Shown in pieces: positions 1 to 7,114 of a stretch of DNA of 16,506 nt (the stretch's first letter is position 1; each line of letters opens with the position of its first letter). Both the position numbers and the translations under genes were made by a program. Source of the stretch: CAYYVJ01 sp964475115 (GTDB taxonomy: Bacteria; Bacillota; Clostridia; Lachnospirales; Lachnospiraceae); contig CAYYVJ010000046.1 of NCBI GenBank assembly GCA_964475115.1, forward strand, positions 1 through 16,506, read 5' to 3'. The notes beneath the pieces were generated by a model. It searched no databases. It saw only the letters and a program-made list of their open reading frames with translations, and had not been told where the DNA came from.

Positions 1-1
1 A

Positions 2-91
2 TATTGATACATGCATATGAGTCATTACTTCTCCAAACTCTTCATCGTCGGGAATAGTTGCAAGTACATCTTCATATCTCTTTACATCTCT
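2..91 (-). other. Open reading frame running off the window edge, no start codon
   Basis: Read leftwards on the minus strand, a frame is open for 30 codons, from just after an in-frame TAA (92-94) to the window edge. It has a protein-like composition rich in Asp and Glu, including a DDEEFGEV stretch. There is no ATG, GTG or TTG between the stop and that acidic stretch; the first in-frame ATG lies well inside it. It could be the 3' part of a host gene cut by insertion of the neighbouring integrase-bearing element, or chance. I do not recognise the protein. Too short to be confident. Confidence 0.25.
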
Positions 92-159
92 TTAAATGAA
101 GGCTTTGTACGGATTCCAAACTATTTATCATAGAGTATAGCACTTCATATCTCGTTGCT

Positions 160-235
160 GAAATGTTGTACTATACGTTGTAGATTGCCTTTTTTGTTGT
201 AGTACACATGTACTTCAAGGTTGTTTGTTGTAGTA
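160..235. repeat. GTTGTA direct repeats downstream of the integrase gene (possible integrase arm sites)
   Basis: The hexamer GTTGTA occurs four times in the same orientation, at 165-170, 177-182, 196-201 and 227-232. Two copies extend to an exact 12-bp repeat, TTTGTTGTAGTA, at 193-204 and 224-235, 31 bp apart. Tn916-family integrases bind short direct repeats (DR2-type arm sites) near the element ends with their N-terminal domain, and the int gene lies next to one end, so position and spacing fit. The core attachment site itself cannot be identified without the other end of the element. The rest of 95-286 has no gene and no clear terminator hairpin. Confidence 0.45.
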
Positions 236-286
236 GCTTTGAATTGCAGGATGAGAACTTTCCTTCCCATCTTGTTCAATTGTTTT

Positions 287-1528
287 CTAGAAGAAATCCA
301 TGTTCTTGGATAATTCCTCTAATGATTCCTGTTTCTTATTAAAGTTGACCTCGGTATAAATATCGAGAGTCGTTTCGACATTAGCATGTCCCATGATCTC
401 CTGGATAACCTTCACATTCATCTCGTTCTCACACAATCTTGAACAAAAGGTATGTCTCAATTGATGACATGAGAAGTGTGGAATAATAACTGGTTCTCTG
501 TGCTGCTTCTTTGCATCAATAATTTCTTTTGCATTATAAGCTTCGTAGATTCTCTTGATTGCTAAGTTCACGCAATGAGGATTATGAATTGATCCAAGTT
601 TGTTCGAAAAAACAAAACCAGTAAATCCATCTAACTCATATACGCAAAAGCCTTCTCTCTTCTGCCTATCATATTCATTCTTCAATGAATCATATACGGT
701 ATCCATCAATGGAATACATCTAATACCTGCTTCTGTCTTCGGCTTTGAAATACCAAATCCTGCAGTTCCATTTCTGGTGTAATATGTTGCTGAATGATTG
801 ACACTAATGAATCGACGTTTGAAGTCCACATCCTTCCAAGTAAGTCCAATACATTCTCCAATTCTCATTCCAGTTCCAAGAAGTGTAACAAACAGTGGAT
901 ACCAATGATAATACTCTGGATAAGTACGAATCGCTTCTATAAATGCTTTTTGCTGCTCTACAGTGAGCGCATGTCGGATTCCCTTATTCTTCCCACTATT
1001 CTTTTTAATCTCTGCCATGACTCCATCTGTCGGATTCTTTCGAATGATATCATCTCTAACTGCCATATCAAATATAGGATGAAGAACTGTATGGATAGTA
1101 TCCAATGTATTAATCGCTATATTCTTCTCATTGATCAGATGATAATAAAAGAACTTTACATCTGAATACTTTACATCCGCTAGAAACTTATTTCCAAACT
1201 CATCACGAACAAACTTATTAAACATGTAAATGTAATTGGATCTTGTCGTTGCTCTTAGATTATACTTTGTACTCATGTATCGGTCAAATGCCATGTTAAT
1301 CGTTGCATGACCACCTACATAGAAATCCAATCCATCCATCTGCGCTCGCATGAGATCTTGTTCTTTCTCTCTCAGAGTGAATAAGTCTTTGGAATATGCG
1401 TAACATCTTTTTCCGTAGGGATCTACGTATGTGTAAATGTACATCCCATCTAATTTTCTTTGACTTTCGCCCTTCTGGAGGACTCTTCCTTTATCGTCCT
1501 TCCTCTGTTTGACTTTTGCCTTTGCCAT
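287..1528 (-). CDS. int: Tn916-type tyrosine recombinase/integrase
   Basis: Site-specific integrase of 413 residues, the usual size for the Tn916 Int family, which integrates and excises mobile elements by strand exchange through a tyrosine. The N-terminus (about 5-60) is the small DNA-binding domain typical of Tn916 Int, with the family-like GRVLQKGESQRK stretch; residues about 75-175 form the SAM-like core-binding domain. The catalytic set is complete: R222 in TGMRIGE, K264 in SKPKTEAG, H355-x-x-R358 in HQLRHTF, H381 in MGHA, and the nucleophile Y391 in LDIYTEV. The ATG start has an AAAGGAG ribosome binding site 8 bases upstream. It lies about 40 bp after a ribbon-helix-helix gene, probably in the same transcript from the promoter at 1783-1811. 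It looks intact and active. Family call is confident; the exact element is not known. Confidence 0.95.
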   Translation of the reverse strand: MAKAKVKQRKDDKGRVLQKGESQRKLDGMYIYTYVDPYGKRCYAYSKDLFTLREKEQDLMRAQMDGLDFYVGGHATINMAFDRYMSTKYNLRATTRSNYIYMFNKFVRDEFGNKFLADVKYSDVKFFYYHLINEKNIAINTLDTIHTVLHPIFDMAVRDDIIRKNPTDGVMAEIKKNSGKNKGIRHALTVEQQKAFIEAIRTYPEYYHWYPLFVTLLGTGMRIGECIGLTWKDVDFKRRFISVNHSATYYTRNGTAGFGISKPKTEAGIRCIPLMDTVYDSLKNEYDRQKREGFCVYELDGFTGFVFSNKLGSIHNPHCVNLAIKRIYEAYNAKEIIDAKKQHREPVIIPHFSCHQLRHTFCSRLCENEMNVKVIQEIMGHANVETTLDIYTEVNFNKKQESLEELSKNMDFF

Positions 1529-1570
1529 CGTCTCTCTCCTTTCTTAGAAAAGGAAAGAAGTTACTCTGAC

Positions 1571-1759
1571 CTACTTACGGGTTTCTTCCTTATTATATAG
1601 AAGTTCCAAACCTTCCAGTACCACTTGCGATATTGTCTGATGATGCAGGCTGGCATACTGCTTAATTCTTTTATGCTCTTCGGCAGTTACCCGAACACCC
1701 AACACACTCTGTTTTGGATTGTCACTTTGTGGTCTTCCACCTTTGTTTATCATAAGCAC
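1571..1759 (-). CDS. Small ribbon-helix-helix DNA-binding protein
   Basis: 62-residue protein. After a basic, flexible N-terminus (about 1-15, with KGGRP) comes a ribbon-helix-helix-like unit: a strand around 17-25 (VLGVRVTAEE), helix A about 25-37 and helix B about 41-55. CopG/Arc/MobC-type proteins of this size bind operators as dimers, or assist relaxases. Here it sits between the DUF6462 protein and the integrase, so autoregulation of the mobility module, or a recombination-accessory role, is likely. The start is probably GTG at 1759, since GGAGG lies 5 bases upstream; the ATG at 1753 is 11 bases from it and is the alternative. A sigma-A-like promoter with a palindrome over its -35 precedes it. 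Family assigned from pattern only. Confidence 0.75.
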   Translation of the reverse strand: MLMINKGGRPQSDNPKQSVLGVRVTAEEHKRIKQYASLHHQTISQVVLEGLELLYNKEETRK

Positions 1760-1782
1760 TGCTACCTCCGAATCATCTTATT

Positions 1783-1811
1783 ATTATATATCATCCACGG
1801 TTTTTGTTCAA
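1783..1811 (-). promoter_or_regulatory. Sigma-A-type promoter for the RHH-integrase pair
   Basis: On the minus strand, -35 TTGAAC (complement of 1806-1811) and a perfect -10 TATAAT (complement of 1783-1788) are separated by exactly 17 bp. Transcription would start near 1776, just upstream of the GGAGG that serves the ribbon-helix-helix gene. This suggests that the RHH protein and integrase can be expressed separately from the genes upstream. The -35 lies inside a perfect palindrome. Confidence 0.65.
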
Positions 1812-1818
1812 CAAAAAC
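1800..1818. promoter_or_regulatory. 19-bp palindrome over the -35 element (candidate operator)
   Basis: GTTTTTGTT-C-AACAAAAAC is a perfect inverted repeat with 9-bp arms around a single central base, centred on the -35 hexamer of the promoter at 1783-1811. It is AT-rich with no following T-run in the transcribed direction, so it is a poor terminator candidate and a better operator candidate. The adjacent ribbon-helix-helix protein or the DUF6462 protein are the obvious possible ligands; that link is inference. Confidence 0.45.
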
Positions 1819-1828
1819 ATTCAAAAAC

Positions 1829-2095
1829 TTAACGATACATACCTGCAAGATCCGGAGTAAACTTCCTTGCCATTCCTTCATATTCACCAGGAATTCTAAA
1901 CTGCTCAAGATATGCTTCAAAGATATCTGTATTCACAAGCACCTTATTTCCCATCTTATATGTTGCACCTGCACTTCTAGTATGTTCCTGAACTCTGGTT
2001 AATCCTATGCTATACAGCTCAGATGCTTCCTTATAGGTGACAAATCGTTTTCTCACTTTTGGATCTGCAAGATTTTGCTTTTTCTGCTCTGCCAT
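1829..2095 (-). CDS. DUF6462-like / excisionase-type small DNA-binding protein
   Basis: 88-residue protein with a MerR/excisionase-like winged-helix layout: KRFVTYKEASELYSIGLT (about 16-33) is the HTH segment, followed by a wing around GNKVLVNTDIFEAYLEQFR (about 49-67). This 'YKEASELYSIG...VLVNTDIFEEYLE' pattern matches, from memory, DUF6462, common next to Tn916-like integrases in Lachnospiraceae. Proteins in this position usually act as Xis, bending DNA to direct excision, or as regulators. The ATG at 2095 has AAAGGAG 10 bases upstream. It is followed after 69 bp (with promoter and palindrome) by the ribbon-helix-helix gene and integrase. Alternative: a transcriptional regulator rather than a recombination directionality factor. 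Confidence 0.75.
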   Translation of the reverse strand: MAEQKKQNLADPKVRKRFVTYKEASELYSIGLTRVQEHTRSAGATYKMGNKVLVNTDIFEAYLEQFRIPGEYEGMARKFTPDLAGMYR

Positions 2096-2216
2096 ATGAC
2101 GAATGCTCCTTTCCTATACTCGATGGTCTATTTAACCTTCTAATATGTACTTGGGGCACGAAAAAGCTGATTACAAAAAATAATTTTATTTCTTTATGAA
2201 AACAAATATATGCTTA

Positions 2217-2687
2217 CTATGGATAATCTATTCCACCATTAGGAGTGTGACAACGTCTAACTCTTTTTACCCCTTTAGTGAATCCTTTGATGCATCCATA
2301 TTTTTTTATTGCAAGAATCATATACTCAGAACAACTCGGAGTATACAAGCAAGATGCTCTCATTGATTCAGGTGCATATTTCTGGTACAATAACACACAA
2401 AATATCATTATTCTTTGTAGGTTAAAAATTATACTCAAGAAGAATATTGTTGCTATTACCTTTGATGCCAACCCAGAAATCGGCAATAATAAAATATATC
2501 TTATTATTGTTAGATACTTATCTGCTTGTTTTTCTATCTGCATTTTTTCTATAACATAAAGCATAAAAATTGATGTCAATATATTAATTATCGTTATAAC
2601 AATAAATCTGAAAAAGATTTTTTTCCATTCGATTTTTGGTCTTTGTATACTCATAATATAAATTGAAAAGTAGCCGTAATGCCACAT
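2217..2687 (-). CDS. YidD-like protein with N-terminal membrane extension
   Basis: 156 residues. The last 60 (about 97-156) are a clear YidD domain: LLYQKYAP, then C113 and C119 in CLYTPSCSEY, an IKKYG helix, KGVKRVRRCH with C146, and a terminal GGIDYP. YidD assists insertion of membrane proteins together with YidC at the cytoplasmic membrane. Usual YidD proteins are only about 70-100 residues; this one carries roughly 90 extra residues with hydrophobic segments at about 24-46 and 62-98, so it should be a true integral membrane protein. The start at 2687 is supported by a GAGG 9 bases upstream; an internal ATG at 2654 has no ribosome binding site. It is not near rpmH/rnpA/yidC, the normal chromosomal context, so it is an accessory copy. 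A role in assembling the T7SS membrane parts is only a guess. Confidence 0.85.
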   Translation of the reverse strand: MWHYGYFSIYIMSIQRPKIEWKKIFFRFIVITIINILTSIFMLYVIEKMQIEKQADKYLTIIRYILLLPISGLASKVIATIFFLSIIFNLQRIMIFCVLLYQKYAPESMRASCLYTPSCSEYMILAIKKYGCIKGFTKGVKRVRRCHTPNGGIDYP

Positions 2688-2725
2688 ATACGACTGCCTC
2701 TTCTCTCCTAATCTGTAAAATGTAA

Positions 2726-3397
2726 TTAAGAGTTCTTTTTTTCTCTAAGTTTCTGTTTCATTGCGCTTACTGAACGATCGATATCCCTAGAATTGGATGT
2801 TGAACAACGGAACTTATCTCCTGGTACAATAAGTCCAAAATCACTAAACTCTCTATTAACTTTTTCCTCAGTAGCTTTTGCACCGAAACAACCATTCTTA
2901 ACTTTAAATGCTTCAATTGTTTCTGCAGAAGTTGAAAAGTTTGTAATATCCTTATAGAAGTATTCTTCAGTATTCTCTTTCTTATTATCAGAAATCATAT
3001 CTATTACGCATCTGTACATATATACCTGTGAATCACTAAAGAATAACCATGCCATCTCGTAAATTGTACTACGAAGAAGTTCATCTTTTCCTACGAAAGC
3101 ACCCTCACTTGAATAACCCTCAAGGCATACTGGTTCAATTTCTCTAAGCTGATCTTCATCAAGACCAATCTTATTAAGTGCCTTCTGTCTAATATTAAGG
3201 TTCTTCATAACATTCTGTACATGCTGATCATAATCTGCATCTGTCATCTTTCCAAATACAAATATTCCACCAAATCTGTATTTAATAACTTTCTTCTGAT
3301 CCTCATTTTTACCTTTGCATAACTTGATAACTGCCATATTAGCTTTAAGCCATAAGTAAGCAACTACTACTAAAATTACAATAATTAATCCTGACAT
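2726..3397 (-). CDS. Membrane-anchored protein of unknown function
   Basis: 223 residues, not recognised. Residues about 3-19 form a single hydrophobic segment (SGLIIVILVVVAYLWL) followed by a Lys-rich patch, suggesting an N-terminal anchor with the rest cytoplasmic. Residues about 105-165 alternate strand-like hydrophobics (AWLFFSDSQVYMYRCVIDMI, then YFYKDITNFSTS), reminiscent of PH-like/GRAM-type domains that read 'SD..lyvY...yKDIt.iS', but this is pattern resemblance only. The C-terminus (about 203-223) is basic and charged. The ATG has AAAGGAG 8 bases upstream. An 89-bp gap separates it from the zinc-ribbon/TPR gene, so it may have its own promoter. A link to the secretion operon is inferred from position and strand only. 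Confidence 0.6.
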   Translation of the reverse strand: MSGLIIVILVVVAYLWLKANMAVIKLCKGKNEDQKKVIKYRFGGIFVFGKMTDADYDQHVQNVMKNLNIRQKALNKIGLDEDQLREIEPVCLEGYSSEGAFVGKDELLRSTIYEMAWLFFSDSQVYMYRCVIDMISDNKKENTEEYFYKDITNFSTSAETIEAFKVKNGCFGAKATEEKVNREFSDFGLIVPGDKFRCSTSNSRDIDRSVSAMKQKLREKKNS

Positions 3398-3425
3398 TTC
3401 GTCTATTCTCCTTTGTTTTTATTAT

Positions 3426-3471
3426 TATGTGGCATTTTTCACATATATCTATATCAACTGTGTTGTGGCAA
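3426..3471 (-). promoter_or_regulatory. Possible weak promoter with inverted repeats before the membrane-anchored gene
   Basis: The 89-bp gap 3398-3486 has a weak minus-strand promoter candidate: -35 TTGCCA (complement of 3466-3471), 16 bp, -10 GATATA (complement of 3444-3449). Two short inverted repeats flank it: TTGTG/CACAA (3463-3467 and 3473-3477) and TATGTG/CACATA (3426-3431 and 3440-3445). None is followed by a T-run, so no intrinsic terminator is evident between the T7SS operon and the downstream genes. Confidence 0.3.
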
Positions 3472-3486
3472 GCACAATCAATAACA

Positions 3487-4080
3487 TTACATTACATCTG
3501 GTCTGCTCACTCCGAGCAAATCAAACAGGTTTTGAACATCCGTTTCTGAGTATCCATTAGCATTTGCCTGCGCTAATAATTCTTCGTAATTTGGAGTTGT
3601 CTTATAAAATTTTCTATGATGATGATCATATTTAATATAAGCAAGGAAATAAAAATATATTCCCTTAGGCTCAATCATAATTGCTGCGTTAAGATACTCT
3701 TCGATTTTATCAATAATTGGACGTGGTGTCATGAACGCCTTTTGCCCTTTTAACAATGCAATTGAAGCATAAAAATATGCTTCTGAATTATCGAAGTTCT
3801 CTTCTAACGCTTTCTCAAAGCATGGAATAGCTTTATCATATAACTTTAACTTCAAATAGCAGAATGCAATTGACATATTTAATTCATCATCGTCTGGATG
3901 ACCTGTCATTGCTTTCTTATATGTATTGGCTTGTTTATTCAGATCCATGGGCGACAAACCACTTATACTATTAAAAGTGGTAATTACTATTGGTCTAAAA
4001 CACTGTGGACAAGTCTTTGTCGCAGTAGTAATTGCTGCTGCACATCCTGGACATTCTAACTCTACTACTTCATGAGCCAT
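3487..4080 (-). CDS. Zinc-ribbon and TPR repeat protein
   Basis: 197 residues. The N-terminus holds a rubredoxin-knuckle zinc ribbon with C10-x2-C13 and C24-x2-C27 (CPGC and CPQC). Residues about 45-150 form TPR-like helical repeats, clearest around YLKLKLYDKAIPCFEKALEE, and a short helical tail ends the protein. No signal peptide or membrane segment, so it is cytoplasmic. TPR proteins are protein-protein adaptors, and the ribbon may bind protein or nucleic acid; no enzyme motif is visible. It lies 15 bp downstream of the Ser/Thr kinase with a GGGGAGG ribosome binding site, so it is very likely co-expressed with it. It may be an adaptor or substrate of the kinase, or a chaperone for secreted helical proteins (both inference). 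Probably the last gene of the main T7SS operon. Confidence 0.8.
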   Translation of the reverse strand: MAHEVVELECPGCAAAITTATKTCPQCFRPIVITTFNSISGLSPMDLNKQANTYKKAMTGHPDDDELNMSIAFCYLKLKLYDKAIPCFEKALEENFDNSEAYFYASIALLKGQKAFMTPRPIIDKIEEYLNAAIMIEPKGIYFYFLAYIKYDHHHRKFYKTTPNYEELLAQANANGYSETDVQNLFDLLGVSRPDVM

Positions 4081-4095
4081 TATAACATACCTCCC

Positions 4096-5964
4096 CTATC
4101 TCTTTTTCATTTCTGTTCTTATTTTCAATTTGCTCTGAATGGTTTTACAATTTGCAACCACTACATCACCAGCTTCTTTTGCTGTTTTGTCATCAAATAA
4201 TGCCTGTACATTCCCTTCAATTTCTTTCAGGCATTTAGCAATATCTTTTTCACAAGCAATAATTGTATCATTACCTATTCCAAATGCACTCTCATTTTTC
4301 AAACGCTCCATTAAATTTCTAACAGCAGTTTTAGCCGCGTTGGCATCTCTACATCTTGTTTCCTTTATTGATTCATTTATTTCCATTGCTTTCAAATATG
4401 GCTCTTTATCTCTAATGACGGCATTAATGTTATACTCTGGTTTCTTGTTTTGAATTGTTCGTCCAAGATTAAATAGCGAAGCAATAAAGCCAATCCATAA
4501 CAAATACATAAATATCTTCAATGCCCATATTTTATATATAGGTACAAAGACTGCATTCTGATCTTGTAATACATTCAGCAATTCTTTAGGATTATTAAAC
4601 ATCCATTTCCCTAAACTTAAACCTTTTCCATATGCATTAGGTAGAATAATCAAATATAGAATTACATATACAGCAAAAATAACTACTGGTAAAACAAATG
4701 CAACCCATCTGAAATCAGATTTTTTGACCGCTGATACCTTTGGTGGTTCGTTATATGAATAACTATTTTCAGTTTCTCTCTTCATATCAACTTCTTTCTT
4801 GGGTTTTGGAACCTCATTAACTGATTCCTCGTTAATATTGACAACTGGATCTGTTTTTACGGGTGTTTTATTAAAAGTGTCGCTTACAGTTTCAAATAAA
4901 TCCCTGTCCGCTTTATCTTCTTTTTTCTTTTCAAGCGAAAGATTCATATCTGTTCCAATAGTTTCATCCATTACTGGTTTCACACTTTTTTCCGTTTCCT
5001 GCTTTATTGGTTGCGGTATCACCTGATTAATTGTCTTCTCTAAGTCAACTTGTTCAAGAAGTCCTTCTGCCTTGTTAAGTTCTTCTAAAAACGCTTGTGC
5101 CGAATTGAATCTACCATCTCTTTTACTGATTGCTTTAATGATTACTTCTCCCAAAGCATTCTGTGCATCAAACGGCAAGTCTGGAACTTCACACTTCATT
5201 CGTTTTTCAAAAGCAATATCTTCATCATTACTATTGTAAGCCTCTGGAAATTTTGGAAGAAATGGATTTCTTGCTTTATTTAACAGTTTATACAATACAA
5301 TGCCTAATGAATATACATCTACTGTATCACCATACTGCTCTTTTCCTAAATATACCTCTGGCGCAATAAAGTTTGGTGTTCCCTTCATTGATGCTGCTCT
5401 AGAACGATCTTTCAGGATCTTTGATACACCAAAATCGCCTAACTTGTATGATCCATCAGCTGATACAAAAATATTATCATCTTTAATATCTCTATGTATA
5501 ATATTTTGACTGTGACATGATACTAATGCAGTCAAAATATCTTTTCCGACTTTAATGACATCCTTTACCTTTAATTCATTTTGATATAAGTAATCCGTAA
5601 ATGGAGTTAAGCACTCCATCAAAATGTATATATCATATCTTTTTGGTGAATCAGACTCTACAATATCATTCTCATAATATCGTACTATATTTTGGGTTCC
5701 TGCCTCTGACAATTGACTTATTATTTGAATCTCGTTGACTATTTCCTGTAAAACACCCGCAAAATAATCATCCGCCTTCGAATAATCGCCACCCATAGAA
5801 TTCAATACATCAGCATATTGTTTTTGACTTGGAATCGTAATATGTTTTAACGCTCTAACATATGTTCCAGACGCATTTGTTTTTGACACTTTATAAACAG
5901 TGCCAAACCCTCCTGAGCCGATCTTTTCGTCTACTGTGTACCCTAATATCTTTTCTCCTATCAT
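4096..5964 (-). CDS. Hanks-type Ser/Thr protein kinase with two C-terminal TM segments
   Basis: 622 residues. The kinase domain (about 1-295) has all catalytic elements: glycine loop G16-SGGFG, ATP-binding K40 in ALKH, H157-R158-D159 with IKDDN, D177 of the DFG motif, an APE motif and DVYSLGIVLY. It should therefore be active. A low-complexity, charged linker (about 300-415) leads to two predicted membrane spans (about 418-443 and 475-498) joined by an external loop of about 30 residues. A charged helical tail (about 500-622) returns to the cytoplasm. This differs from PrkC/PknB, which have one TM and external PASTA repeats. Start ATG with AAGGAG 8 bases upstream, 12 bp after the phosphatase gene. 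Likely partner of the PP2C phosphatase and of the EssC FHA domain. Canonical T7SSb has EssB, a pseudokinase with a TM; here an apparently active kinase occupies the locus instead. Confidence 0.93.
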   Translation of the reverse strand: MIGEKILGYTVDEKIGSGGFGTVYKVSKTNASGTYVRALKHITIPSQKQYADVLNSMGGDYSKADDYFAGVLQEIVNEIQIISQLSEAGTQNIVRYYENDIVESDSPKRYDIYILMECLTPFTDYLYQNELKVKDVIKVGKDILTALVSCHSQNIIHRDIKDDNIFVSADGSYKLGDFGVSKILKDRSRAASMKGTPNFIAPEVYLGKEQYGDTVDVYSLGIVLYKLLNKARNPFLPKFPEAYNSNDEDIAFEKRMKCEVPDLPFDAQNALGEVIIKAISKRDGRFNSAQAFLEELNKAEGLLEQVDLEKTINQVIPQPIKQETEKSVKPVMDETIGTDMNLSLEKKKEDKADRDLFETVSDTFNKTPVKTDPVVNINEESVNEVPKPKKEVDMKRETENSYSYNEPPKVSAVKKSDFRWVAFVLPVVIFAVYVILYLIILPNAYGKGLSLGKWMFNNPKELLNVLQDQNAVFVPIYKIWALKIFMYLLWIGFIASLFNLGRTIQNKKPEYNINAVIRDKEPYLKAMEINESIKETRCRDANAAKTAVRNLMERLKNESAFGIGNDTIIACEKDIAKCLKEIEGNVQALFDDKTAKEAGDVVVANCKTIQSKLKIRTEMKKR

Positions 5965-5976
5965 ATTAGTGTCTCC

Positions 5977-6789
5977 TTAACATTCTATAATGATCAAGGT
6001 TATGTTATCTCCTGCATCAGGTTTCTTTTCCACCGCCATCTCTACCAAAAACTTACCTTTATCTTCAGTTTTGATATATTGTTTGGATAACATATCTTGA
6101 ATTTCATTCAAATCCAACACGTCAGACAATCCATCTGAGCATAATAAAAACATTGTTCCTTCTTCAACTTTTCCTATTTCATGAACATCAGGAATAAGCT
6201 CAATATCTTTTCCGATGTATTTATAAATTGCTTTCTTCTTAGGAAATGTTTTTACTTCCTCTTGTGTGAGAAGTCCTAGGTTCAACAACCTTTGTCCCTC
6301 TGTATTATCAACAGTCACCTGTTTAAGTATTCCAGCTGAATACTGATACATTCTGCTATCGCCTACATTGAAGCAATAGTATTTTTCATCATTTGAAATT
6401 AAACCACATAATGTTGCTCCCATGTCAGCCAATTTAGTATCCTTAGTGATTTCAAAACAAACATGTTTGTTTAGCTTCGTTATAAATTCTTTTATACACT
6501 GAGCTGTTTTTCCTTTACCCTCTATCAACTCTTCATAATTCTGATTAAAATAACAAACTGTCAAGAGACTTGCTACCTCTCCCGAACTATGTCCTCCCAT
6601 GCCATCACTTATGCAACAGCAGATTTGATCATCAGAGCTACTATCAATCTTACATTTTCTTTCTTTCGACATTTTATCTCTATCAGCAGGGGAAAGATAC
6701 TTTCCTCTGCCAATGAAATAATTGTCTTCTTGATTTCTTCGAGAGTTACCGATGTGAGAATATACATATACTTTAACCATTTTACACAC
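5977..6789 (-). CDS. PP2C-family Ser/Thr protein phosphatase
   Basis: 270 residues, close to the usual 240-260 of bacterial PP2C enzymes such as PrpC/Stp, which remove phosphate from Ser and Thr with two metal ions. Visible motifs: RRNQED with D22; DGMGGH with D62; GATLCG; VGDSRMYQY; LLCSDGLSDVLD; and GDNITL near the C-terminus. All metal-binding acidic residues appear present. No membrane segment, so cytoplasmic. The GTG at 6789 is 4 bases after a GGAGGGG ribosome binding site; the in-frame ATG at 6780 is 13 bases from it and would lose three residues, so the start is not settled. It precedes the kinase by 12 bp, the classic phosphatase-kinase pair arrangement, and presumably reverses that kinase's action. 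Confidence 0.95.
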   Translation of the reverse strand: MCKMVKVYVYSHIGNSRRNQEDNYFIGRGKYLSPADRDKMSKERKCKIDSSSDDQICCCISDGMGGHSSGEVASLLTVCYFNQNYEELIEGKGKTAQCIKEFITKLNKHVCFEITKDTKLADMGATLCGLISNDEKYYCFNVGDSRMYQYSAGILKQVTVDNTEGQRLLNLGLLTQEEVKTFPKKKAIYKYIGKDIELIPDVHEIGKVEEGTMFLLCSDGLSDVLDLNEIQDMLSKQYIKTEDKGKFLVEMAVEKKPDAGDNITLIIIEC

Positions 6790-6806
6790 ATCCCCTCCTT
6801 TTTTGT

Positions 6807-7103
6807 TTACTCCTGAATCTCTGTTTTAAGCATTTCTTCTCTAACACTGTCAATTTTTGCATTAAATGCAAATTGCTCTTCATCTTGATATCCAAGCGCA
6901 AATACACGCTCTATTTGCTCATCATTAAACAAAAAGGTTCTATCTGGTCCCATATATCCTTCCGGATAATAAACACCAGAATAGTCCCAAATCTTTTCTC
7001 CAGATTCCACCATTTGTTTCTGAAGAACGCCAATTATCATTACTCTCTTGGTACTTTCTTTCAACAACACTACTGACCCAATTGGTAATAAAGATTCTTC
7101 CAT
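6807..7103 (-). CDS. DUF4176-like T7SS accessory protein
   Basis: 98 residues. The sequence LLPIGSVVLLKESTKRVMII, then WDYSGVYYPEG, FLFNDEQIERV and a GYQDEEQ segment, matches from memory the DUF4176 family. That family recurs in T7SSb/LXG effector loci of Firmicutes, where small companion proteins of several DUF families help target effectors for export. Whether DUF4176 itself has a proven targeting role I cannot confirm. The protein is small and soluble with a beta-rich core and an acidic helical tail. ATG start with AGGAGG 7 bases upstream, 11 bp after the two-TM gene and 17 bp before the phosphatase. A role with the adjacent effector is the most economical reading. Confidence 0.8.
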   Translation of the reverse strand: MEESLLPIGSVVLLKESTKRVMIIGVLQKQMVESGEKIWDYSGVYYPEGYMGPDRTFLFNDEQIERVFALGYQDEEQFAFNAKIDSVREEMLKTEIQE

Positions 7104-7114
7104 ATCGTAACCTC

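Noticed and set aside
76..94. Tandem ATCTCTTTA repeat as part of a CRISPR or att core
   Set aside because: Only two 9-bp copies 10 bp apart; too short for CRISPR and no partner end is available to call an att core.
1800..1818. Intrinsic terminator after the DUF6462-like gene
   Set aside because: The inverted repeat is AT-only at its core, has no T-run after it in the transcribed direction, and overlaps a promoter.
600..2002. Plus-strand open frames opposite int and the small mobility genes
   Set aside because: Shadows of confident minus-strand genes with no recognisable domains.
3463..3477. Terminator after the TPR gene
   Set aside because: The stem is only 5 bp and no T-run follows on the minus strand.
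4096..5964. Calling the kinase EssB or PrkC/PknB
   Set aside because: Catalytic residues are intact, unlike EssB, and there are two TMs with a short loop and no PASTA repeats, unlike PrkC/PknB.
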